Origin: Muribaculaceae bacterium
GTDB lineage: Bacteria; Bacteroidota; Bacteroidia; Bacteroidales; Muribaculaceae
Direction of reading: 5' to 3'
Length of the DNA: 13,274 nucleotides
Assembly (NCBI GenBank): GCA_009775225.1
Contig: VSPE01000050.1
Span: 1 to 13,274, forward strand
Below are positions 7,705 to 13,274 of this stretch, piece after piece; the first letter of the stretch is position 1; every line of letters starts with the position of its first letter. The notes below the pieces were generated by a model. The model made no database searches. It was not told the DNA's origin and saw only the letters and a program-made list of their open reading frames with translations. A program made the position numbers and the translations under genes.

Positions 7705-8512
7705 GTCTCAGGGCGGCAAGTATATTCAGAGCCTCGTCGCGCGAGGATTCTATACGGTCGGGATAATGAGCGTCGCTGTTCACCAATATTGTGATACCGG
7801 CGCCGACAAGCTGCGGCATATAACGCTCGCCGGGGAAGAAGCGGCCATGCTCGCGACGGGCCTTGGTGTTGAGTTCAATGGTGAGGTCGCGCTCCACAAT
7901 CATGTCTATAAGCCCCTGGACAAGCGAGCGGTAATGACTGCCGTCCTCTATGCCGGGAGCATAGGCCGACGCATTCTGCCCCACCTTGTCGAAATGGCCG
8001 AGAATGTCGAAGCCTCCGGCCTCTATCATCGCACGCGACTGTGCGAAATAAGTCTCAACCACATAATCTATGTCGCGGCGGAAATGGTCGCTCATCTTGC
8101 GTCTGAACGAATCGAAGTGCCCGTCGATGTCAACAGGCTCTCCCTCGAAATCAGGAATGAAATGCACCGAACCAATTGTATAGTCCAGCGGCAGCTCCCT
8201 GAAATAAGAAGAAGCCGGCCCACAGGAGGCATCGATGTAGTCTACCTCCATGCCGGCGTAGAAGCGGCAGCTGCCTGCGTACTGCGAGCGCACGCGCTCT
8301 ACATCGGCAAGAAAAGCCTCCACATCGCCGGCATCCATGTTGCACGGCGAGGCAAAGGGTATAGGGCTGTGCGGCGTAAAGCCGTAGTGTTCCATACCGC
8401 ACGCCACGGCGGCCCGTGCCATAGTATCCACATCGGCACGGCCGTCGCAATACTGCGTGTGGCTGTGAAAGTTATATCTGTCGGTCTGCGATATTATTTT
8501 TCTGAAGTCCAT
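7691..8512 (-). CDS. PHP-family phosphoesterase (histidinol-phosphatase-like, HisJ/HisK type)
   Basis: This 273-residue metal-dependent hydrolase belongs to the PHP family. Predicted metal ligands are present: HSH at 16-18, D23, H48, E89, H117, H173 and NSDAH (D247, H249), in the trinuclear arrangement of HisJ/HisK histidinol-phosphate phosphatases. I see no truncation. The true substrate is uncertain: there are no histidine genes in the window, and Bacteroidota generally have a HisB-type phosphatase domain, so it may act on another phosphorylated small molecule. I chose ATG 8510-8512; a GTG at 8530 is also in frame. The start cannot be later, because the next Met (residue 31) falls after the essential HSH. 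The first 41 bases therefore overlap the end of cstA in another frame, and the last 14 overlap the U32 gene. Confidence 0.9.
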   Translation of the reverse strand: MDFRKIISQTDRYNFHSHTQYCDGRADVDTMARAAVACGMEHYGFTPHSPIPFASPCNMDAGDVEAFLADVERVRSQYAGSCRFYAGMEVDYIDASCGPASSYFRELPLDYTIGSVHFIPDFEGEPVDIDGHFDSFRRKMSDHFRRDIDYVVETYFAQSRAMIEAGGFDILGHFDKVGQNASAYAPGIEDGSHYRSLVQGLIDMIVERDLTIELNTKARREHGRFFPGERYMPQLVGAGITILVNSDAHYPDRIESSRDEALNILAALRHAHA

Positions 8513-9920
8513 ATTGTATAGCGAAAGCACCCAGGCAGAGTGCGTCGAGAACGCCTCCCGCAGTGAGCGCCACGCTCATCGGAAGGCCGAAACCCTCGGG
8601 CGAGGGTGCGTACAGTACATAGGCCGTCACGACCATAGTCATGAACAGTGCCGGTACAAGAGTGATTACGTATGCCTTGCCGTGGCGTGCGAGGTATACG
8701 GTGGCGGCCCACAGTGTGAAGGCCGCAAGCGTCTGGTTAATCCATGCGAAATAGCGCCACAGCACATTGAAGTCTATAAGCATCAGCGCGAAAGTGCATG
8801 CAAAGAGCGGAAGCGACACCATGAGGCGGCGCGAGATTTTCGACTGGTCGATGCGAAGCATATCGGCAAGCGCCAGGCGTGCCGAACGCAGGGCCGTGTC
8901 GCCCGTGGTGACGGGAGCGGCAACCACTCCGAGCAGGGCAAGCACACCGCCAATGGCACCGAGCCACTGCACCGATATATCGTGTACAAGAGCGCCGGCT
9001 CCGCTGTGCGAAGACATATATTCGCCGAGACTCTCATAGCCCCCGGTAAAGGTTATGGCAGCGGCAGCCCATACAAGAGCCACGATACCCTCGGCAACCA
9101 TAGCACCATAAAATACCGGGCGTGCCAGCTTCTCGCTCTTGAGGCAGCGTGCCATCATGGGCGACTGCGTTGCATGGAAGCCCGATATGGCGCCGCACGC
9201 TATGCTCACAAACATCATCGGGAACACCGGGTGCGTATCCGCAGCCGCATGGCGGTTGAAGAGTCCTTCTGAAAAGCCGTCGGGTATGACGTGTCCGCCG
9301 AAAAGGAGCACGCACATCAGACCGCCGGCCATAAATAGCAGCGCGAAGCCGAACACTGGATAAAAGCGCCCTATCAGCTTGTCGACAGGCAGCAGTGTGG
9401 CCAGCATGTAGTAGAGGAAGATGACGGCAATCCAGAACACGGGAGTGGCCCAAGAGGGCGTCATGCCGGCAAGAAGACCCGCAGGCGTAACAACAAATAC
9501 GGCGGCCACAAGCACAAGCAGCACAGTCGACACGACTCGTATCACCTGCCTGACGACAGGCCCCAGCTCACAGCCCACAAGCTCGGGCAGAGAGGCGCCG
9601 TCGCTGCGCAGCGACATCATCGCCGAGATAAAGTCGTGCACCGCGCCGCCGAAGATAGTGCCGAGCACTATCCACAGAAAGGCCGCAGGGCCGAACATCA
9701 CACCCATTATGGCGCCGAAGATAGGGCCGAGGCCGGCTATGTTGAGAAACTGGATGAGGAATACCTTCCACACCGGCATCACGATATAGTCCACACCGTC
9801 GGCCCGGGATACTGCCGGAGTGAGGCGTCCGGCATCGACGCCAAACACCTTCTCGACAATAAGGCCGTAGACGGCATAGCCGCCTACGAGTACGCAGAGA
9901 GAGATGAGGAAGAGTGTCAT
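8472..9920 (-). CDS. cstA: CstA, short-form carbon starvation protein (peptide/pyruvate transporter family)
   Basis: This is a 482-residue polytopic inner-membrane protein with roughly a dozen hydrophobic segments. The CstA signature is clear near the N-terminus: FLNIAGLGPIFGAIMG (58-73), GPAAFLWIVLGTIFGGAVHDF (77-97). Further conserved segments include GFHATQSPMMARC and APVTTGDTALRSARLALAD. Family members CstA and BtsT in E. coli transport peptides or pyruvate and are about 700 residues; this is the shorter form common in Bacteroidota, lacking the C-terminal extension, so substrate assignment by analogy is loose. Its ATG directly abuts the floA stop (no gap), and its own last 41 bases are shared with the start of the PHP gene. 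This position makes translational coupling with floA likely. No promoter is seen directly before it. Confidence 0.93.
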   Translation of the reverse strand: MTLFLISLCVLVGGYAVYGLIVEKVFGVDAGRLTPAVSRADGVDYIVMPVWKVFLIQFLNIAGLGPIFGAIMGVMFGPAAFLWIVLGTIFGGAVHDFISAMMSLRSDGASLPELVGCELGPVVRQVIRVVSTVLLVLVAAVFVVTPAGLLAGMTPSWATPVFWIAVIFLYYMLATLLPVDKLIGRFYPVFGFALLFMAGGLMCVLLFGGHVIPDGFSEGLFNRHAAADTHPVFPMMFVSIACGAISGFHATQSPMMARCLKSEKLARPVFYGAMVAEGIVALVWAAAAITFTGGYESLGEYMSSHSGAGALVHDISVQWLGAIGGVLALLGVVAAPVTTGDTALRSARLALADMLRIDQSKISRRLMVSLPLFACTFALMLIDFNVLWRYFAWINQTLAAFTLWAATVYLARHGKAYVITLVPALFMTMVVTAYVLYAPSPEGFGLPMSVALTAGGVLDALCLGAFAIQYGLQKNNIADRQI

Positions 9921-10904
9921 TTATTCACGTATTTCAGGAGTGGCTGTAGGATTGTTGCCGAGCGACTGACGCATGGTGGTATCAGCCTCCATATTCTTCA
10001 TGCGGTAATAATCCATGATGCCTAGATTACCCGACAGGAAAGCCTGTGCCATAGCCTTGGGAAGCTCGCACTCGGCCTCGATGACCTTGGCGCGGGCCTC
10101 CTGGGCGAGAGCCTTCATTTCCTGCTCGCGGGCTATCGCCATTGCGCGGCGCTCCTCGGCCTTGGCCTGGGCGATGTTCTTGTCGGCCTGAGCCTGGTCT
10201 ATCTGGAGGGCGGCACCGATGTTGCGGCCTATATCGATGTCGGCGATGTCAATCGACAGTATCTCGAATGCAGTGCCCGAGTCGAGACCCTTACGGAGTA
10301 CAAGTTTGGAAATAGAGTCGGGATTTTCAAGCACCTGCTTGTGGCTTTCCGACGAGCCTATCGACGATACTATACCCTCGCCCACACGTGCGAGCACGGT
10401 ATCCTCGCCGGCACCACCCACGAGCTGGCGTATGTTGGCGCGCACTGTCACACGGGCCTTGGCAATAAGCTGGATGCCGTCTTTGGCCACTGCAGTCACG
10501 GGAGGCGTGTCGATAACCTTGGGATTTACGCTCATCTGAACGGCCTGAAACACATCGCGGCCGGCGAGGTCTATTGCGGTAGCCATCTTGAAGCCGAGGT
10601 CGATATTGGCTTTAGACGCCGACACAAGAGCGTGAACCACACGCTCCACGTTGCCGCCAGCCAAATAGTGAGCCTCGAGGTCGTCGCGGGTCACTTCGTT
10701 CAGGCCGGCCTTGTGCGCTTCGATGAGAGCACGGACGATGATACTGGCGGGCACCTGGCGTATACGCATGAGCACCAGCTGCATAAGCGATATACGTACA
10801 CCGCTTACACGTGCCGAAATCCATAGAAAGAAGGGACAGTAGTAGAAAAACACTATCAGGAGTGCCACTACCACTACGGTAAGGAGGATTACTGTAAGTT
10901 CCAT
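9921..10904 (-). CDS. floA: FloA, flotillin-like membrane microdomain scaffold
   Basis: This 327-residue protein matches FloA (YqfA) of Firmicutes (331 residues in B. subtilis) along its whole length. A single membrane-inserted hydrophobic segment at about 4-28 is followed by RVSGVRISLMQLVLMRIRQVP, an SPFH/PHB domain (including NPKVIDTPPVTAVAKDGIQL, then GEGIVSSIGSS), and a C-terminal Ala/Glu/Lys-rich coiled coil (about 235-285: QADKNIAQAKAEERRAMAIAR onward) that drives oligomerisation. The family organises functional membrane microdomains and affects fluidity and membrane-protein assembly. The NfeD-type protein that often accompanies it is not adjacent; instead the next gene, with no spacer, encodes the transporter CstA. 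It starts 26 bases after the TPR/PD40 gene, with no promoter visible in that gap, so it is probably transcribed with that gene. Confidence 0.95.
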   Translation of the reverse strand: MELTVILLTVVVVALLIVFFYYCPFFLWISARVSGVRISLMQLVLMRIRQVPASIIVRALIEAHKAGLNEVTRDDLEAHYLAGGNVERVVHALVSASKANIDLGFKMATAIDLAGRDVFQAVQMSVNPKVIDTPPVTAVAKDGIQLIAKARVTVRANIRQLVGGAGEDTVLARVGEGIVSSIGSSESHKQVLENPDSISKLVLRKGLDSGTAFEILSIDIADIDIGRNIGAALQIDQAQADKNIAQAKAEERRAMAIAREQEMKALAQEARAKVIEAECELPKAMAQAFLSGNLGIMDYYRMKNMEADTTMRQSLGNNPTATPEIRE

Positions 10905-10930
10905 TATAATTGGTATTAGTGGTTTATGTA

Positions 10931-12367
10931 TCAGCGTGTCTCGAGGCGGACGGCGGTATTGCGCTGCGAGGCGGTTTGTCGCCTCAGCGTCTCTGTCTGA
11001 CGCTCCGACTCGAGTATGGCTCCGGCAAGAGAGCGGTCGCCACGACGGTATTTTTCGCGCATGGCCTCCTCGGCCTCAAGGTGCTTGCGCAGCCTTGCCT
11101 CGGCGCCGAGTGCGTCGAGCATGGCACTGCGGGCTCGCTCGTTGGAAAAGTCCGACAGGCGGTAGTACACCTTGCCGTTGCCCATGTCGAGAGCAAAACG
11201 CGGCGATGCTGCGCTACGGTGCCCCGCCTCGTCCGACGTCTGCGGCAGGCGCGAGGCCAGCAGTTCCTCATAGTCCACCCCTTCGCGGCGGGACAGCGAA
11301 ATATCCGACAGCATGGCAAGGGCTGCAAGGTTGGGGTCGTCGGGGTCGGCATTTACGCGTATCTGCGAGGGCGCGAACACATATATAGTCACTTTGCCGG
11401 GCACGCGGTTGCGGTCGGTGGCCCACCAGCCTATGCCCGAAGCCTCGTCGATAGCGAGCATATAATCGTCGTAAGGCGAATTGTAGGGCATACCCACATT
11501 CTGACCCTGGAAATAGTCTTTGCCATCGTCGCCGTCGGTGCGCCGGGTCATGAAGATATCGTAGCCGCCAAGCGAATTTTCACCGTTGTTGGCATAGTAG
11601 AGCGTCACACCGTCGGGCATGAGGAAGGGGAATTTTGCATCACCGCCCTCGCCAAGCTTATCGTCGAGAGGCGCGGCATGGTCTACGGTACCGTCATCGA
11701 GAATATCGGCGCCGTAAAGGCGGTAGATGCCTGTACTGTCAGCCGCCGACCATAAAATCTCGGTATTGTTCTCAGGCATGTATGCGGTAGAAAGCTCGTC
11801 GTCGAAACCCGAGCTCACCAGGCGCCCCACGGCGTCTGGTGGCAGGATACGCCCGGCCTCGCGCGAGAGGCGGTAGTAGCTGATGAAGTCGGCACTGTCT
11901 ACCGACAGCGAATCGAGTATCTCGATGCGCTCCACGCGGTCAAGCATATTGCGCAGGCGTATGAGGCGCGAGGTCATGGCATCGTGCTCCGAAGGTATGC
12001 TCTTCTTGCCCTTTTTCAGAATGGCGGCCCACTTGTCGAGGTGCTCCTCGGCCCCGTCAACATCGTATCGGTCAAGCGACATCCCGGCCAGTATCTGCGC
12101 GGCTTCAGCTACACTGCGGCCCTCGGCAACGGTCAGAGGCCCCTCGGCGCCGACATAATCACCAAGCTGAAAGAGCGATGCACCGTAGAAAAAATTGGCG
12201 TTGCCGTCTTTGGGCGAGCGCTTCACCACCGGCTTCATAAGCTCGGCTGCCGCGACATAGTCGCCGCTGCGATATAGCTTGCGGGCCTCGTCGACAGGAC
12301 CGGCTATTGCAGTAGCAATACCGGCAAGGCCGAGAGCAAGGCTGATTATGGTATTTTTTAGCGTCAT
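10931..12367 (-). CDS. Secreted TPR and PD40 beta-propeller-like protein
   Basis: This 478-residue protein has a type I signal peptide (MTLKNTIISLALGLAGIATAIAG, probable cleavage near residue 22-23). TPR-like helices follow at about 24-115 (VDEARKLYRSGDYVAAAELM, NANFFYGASLFQLGDYVGAE, EEHLDKWAAIL). A PD40/WD40-like region at about 190-335 carries the hallmark GGYDIFMTRR (267-276) and NSPYDDYMLAIDEASGIGWWATDRN, in the pattern seen in PorE-like TPR-PD40 envelope proteins of Bacteroidota. Unlike PorE it has no C-terminal OmpA-like peptidoglycan-binding domain; residues after about 400 are charged and helical with no recognised domain. It probably acts in the periplasm as a scaffold or sensor; no function is known to me. 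I chose ATG 12367 because it begins the signal peptide; a longer in-frame start at 12406 would overlap the -7 box. Confidence 0.8.
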   Translation of the reverse strand: MTLKNTIISLALGLAGIATAIAGPVDEARKLYRSGDYVAAAELMKPVVKRSPKDGNANFFYGASLFQLGDYVGAEGPLTVAEGRSVAEAAQILAGMSLDRYDVDGAEEHLDKWAAILKKGKKSIPSEHDAMTSRLIRLRNMLDRVERIEILDSLSVDSADFISYYRLSREAGRILPPDAVGRLVSSGFDDELSTAYMPENNTEILWSAADSTGIYRLYGADILDDGTVDHAAPLDDKLGEGGDAKFPFLMPDGVTLYYANNGENSLGGYDIFMTRRTDGDDGKDYFQGQNVGMPYNSPYDDYMLAIDEASGIGWWATDRNRVPGKVTIYVFAPSQIRVNADPDDPNLAALAMLSDISLSRREGVDYEELLASRLPQTSDEAGHRSAASPRFALDMGNGKVYYRLSDFSNERARSAMLDALGAEARLRKHLEAEEAMREKYRRGDRSLAGAILESERQTETLRRQTASQRNTAVRLETR

Positions 12368-12395
12368 AAGCAAATCGTTGGATGCTTTATTGCCA

Positions 12396-12403
12396 CAAAG
12401 ATA
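12396..12403 (-). promoter_or_regulatory. Bacteroidota -7 box for the TPR/PD40-floA-cstA run
   Basis: On the minus strand TATCTTTG matches TAnnTTTG exactly and lies 28 bases before the ATG at 12367, giving a leader of about 22-25 bases. A TTTG adjoins it directly (12404-12407), which is too close, and the position 19 bases upstream reads GCGC, so the -33 box is poor. The location, between the AsmA fragment and the TPR gene, means the downstream genes need not depend on the truncated gene's transcription. Confidence 0.55.
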
Positions 12404-12425
12404 CAAATTTTTCAGAAAAAAGGCG

Positions 12426-13214
12426 CTACTCCTCTCTTAATATACCCTCGCGGATAAGGGTAAGGGAGTCGGAAGCGGAGAGTGTCGTATCACGCTCGGT
12501 AAACCGGCGCTTCACATCCGGGGCCGATACATCAAGCTTCGCGAAGCGCGAACTACGCACTCCGCGGCGGAACACTCCTTCAAGCTGCCTGAGCAGATTT
12601 ACACGCGCCGTATCCACCACATTCACGCTCTCGGCGACCTCTCCCTCCTTGAACTTGGCACCGCCGAAGCGCACCTTGAACTTGTCTGGGTTACCCTTGA
12701 CAGTCACACCGAACTTAAATGGTATCGGCGATTTGAGCACGGCAATATGGTAGTCGAAGTTCAGGTCAAGGTCGTTGTAGCCCACAACTCCGAGGCGATA
12801 GCGGTCTATGTCGAACGAGAATGGGAATATCTGAAGCACATTGTCGCGGACTATCATTTCCACGCTCACATGCTTGATTTTATTGTCGGCACGGTCGCGG
12901 AACCGCAGCCACTTGCCGAGCGTGGCATACGTATCGGGGTTGATGAAGGCGAGCGAGTCGCCTGTCAGGCGCAGGGCGGCATCGAGAGTCGGAAGTTCCA
13001 TGTTCATAGAGCTGTCCACATCCACCGTCGCGGCAATCTCGGCGTTTATGATACCGCTGAAATCACGCATAAGCGGCATTATGGAGTCTACCGCCGGCAC
13101 AAGCGTGAGGAAACGCTCTATGTTGAAGCGCTCCAGATTGAGGCCGAAGCCGAAGTGCATATCACCGACTTTAGGCGCCGAATATAGAGCCGTGAGGCTT
13201 AGAGGGTGTTTCAT
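12426..13214 (-). CDS. AsmA-like protein, C-terminal fragment (N-terminally truncated)
   Basis: The 262 residues match the C-terminal part of Bacteroidota AsmA-like proteins, large periplasmic or inner-membrane proteins of roughly 800-1000 residues thought to act in lipid transport or outer-membrane assembly. Recognisable conserved blocks are FGFGLNLERFNIERFL (21-36), PAVDSIMPLMRDFSG (40-54), INPDTYATLGKWLRFRD (91-107), FDIDRYRLGVVGYNDLDLNF (134-153), LKSPIPFKFGVTVKGNPDKF (160-179) and GGAKFKEGEVAESV (184-197). Family-like sequence begins already at SLTALYSAPK (6-15), yet only five residues precede it, with no signal or membrane segment; an in-frame TAG lies a little further upstream, near 13250. 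The gene therefore appears broken rather than only cut by the window edge. The ATG at 13214 may be fortuitous. Without export this piece is unlikely to work. Confidence 0.75.
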   Translation of the reverse strand: MKHPLSLTALYSAPKVGDMHFGFGLNLERFNIERFLTLVPAVDSIMPLMRDFSGIINAEIAATVDVDSSMNMELPTLDAALRLTGDSLAFINPDTYATLGKWLRFRDRADNKIKHVSVEMIVRDNVLQIFPFSFDIDRYRLGVVGYNDLDLNFDYHIAVLKSPIPFKFGVTVKGNPDKFKVRFGGAKFKEGEVAESVNVVDTARVNLLRQLEGVFRRGVRSSRFAKLDVSAPDVKRRFTERDTTLSASDSLTLIREGILREE

Positions 13215-13274
13215 AACAATTGTTAAGAGTAACAAGCAAAAATGCCTCTGCTAAAGGAGAGGACATTTCTAAAT
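13201..13274. mobile_element. Possible end of an insertion sequence or other inserted DNA
   Basis: AsmA homology stops near 13200. The sequence beyond is AT-rich compared with the GC-rich gene, and begins AGAGGGTGTTTCATAAC, which resembles the terminal inverted repeats of several Bacteroidota insertion sequences (resemblance from memory, not searched). A plus-strand ATG at 13242 opens a frame that reads MPLLKERTFLN to the window end, which could be the start of an inserted gene. No transposase is visible, no second end is available and no target duplication can be checked. Confidence 0.3.
13214..13225. repeat. Perfect 12-base palindrome TAACAATTGTTA
   Basis: TAACAATTGTTA reads identically on both strands. 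It lies within the AT-rich segment just beyond the AsmA breakpoint and overlaps the putative ATG of the AsmA fragment. It could be a dimeric regulator site or part of an insertion-sequence end; nothing in the window decides between these. Confidence 0.5.

Noticed and set aside
7502..8521. Long plus-strand open frame (339 codons) opposite the U32 and PHP genes
   Set aside because: It lies antisense to two genes with complete family motifs, spans their junction, and its translation is rich in His/Arg/Ala with no recognisable domain; such shadows are common in GC-rich DNA.
8514..9272. Plus-strand open frame (252 codons) opposite cstA
   Set aside because: It is fully antisense to a conserved membrane protein, and its translation is hydrophilic His/Arg-rich sequence without family features.
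12368..12406. Longer start for the TPR/PD40 protein
   Set aside because: It would add 13 residues ahead of a normal signal peptide and would overlap the -7 box at 12396-12403.
13215..13235. TTG start adding seven residues (MLLLTIV) to the AsmA fragment
   Set aside because: The added residues do not match AsmA and come from the AT-rich segment beyond the breakpoint; it is not a convincing signal peptide.
13171..13266. Minus-strand 31-codon frame starting MSSPLAEAFLLVT
   Set aside because: It crosses the AsmA breakpoint out of frame with AsmA and ends quickly; it is most simply a chance frame.
1..13274. Defence system, biosynthetic cluster or CRISPR array
   Set aside because: sbcCD is a housekeeping repair complex; no restriction, toxin-antitoxin, retron, Cas or phage genes and no spaced direct repeats are present, so the neighbourhood does not support a defence island.

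Overview
The window looks like a chromosomal segment of a Bacteroidales bacterium, most likely a GC-rich gut lineage such as Muribaculaceae; the family-level guess is inference. The evidence is exact Bacteroidota -7 boxes (TAnnTTTG) upstream of several genes, one of them with a -33 TTTG at 19-bp spacing; absence of Shine-Dalgarno leaders; a small lipoprotein with an acidic stretch after its acylated Cys; a TPR/PD40 protein; and an AsmA-like protein of the Bacteroidota type. No rRNA, tRNA, CRISPR array or complete mobile element was seen. There is no gene-free stretch over 300 bases.

Left edge (1-550): a very C-rich tract (G-rich on the minus strand), a hairpin that probably ends an upstream transcript, then a monocistronic lipoprotein gene with its own -7 box and a strong terminator. 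Next (551-4932, minus) is the sbcDC operon for the Mre11/Rad50-type nuclease-ATPase, with a 4-base sbcD/sbcC overlap. The 62 bases upstream of sbcD hold two overlapping divergent promoters; the second drives a GT2 glycosyltransferase (4995-5834, plus). Both transcripts should be almost leaderless.

From 5848 to 13214 every gene is on the minus strand. In transcription order they are: an AsmA-like C-terminal piece; a secreted TPR/PD40 protein with its own -7 box; then, tightly packed, floA (flotillin-like), cstA (short-form carbon-starvation transporter), a PHP-family phosphoesterase and a U32 protein of the RlhA/TrhP type. Junctions in this run are +26, 0, -41 and -14 bases, so floA-cstA-PHP-U32 are probably co-transcribed and translationally coupled. 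The U32 gene meets the glycosyltransferase tail to tail with a 13-base gap.

Right edge (about 13201-13274): the AsmA coding sequence loses its N-terminal part abruptly where base composition becomes AT-rich, next to a sequence resembling an insertion-sequence end. The most notable points are this truncation, the overlapping near-leaderless divergent promoters, the forced 41-base cstA/PHP coding overlap, the minus-strand G-quadruplex-prone tract, and the three-armed inverted repeat between the lipoprotein gene and sbcC. I found no clear new defence or biosynthetic system; the genes are mostly recognisable housekeeping or envelope genes in an unusual neighbourhood.
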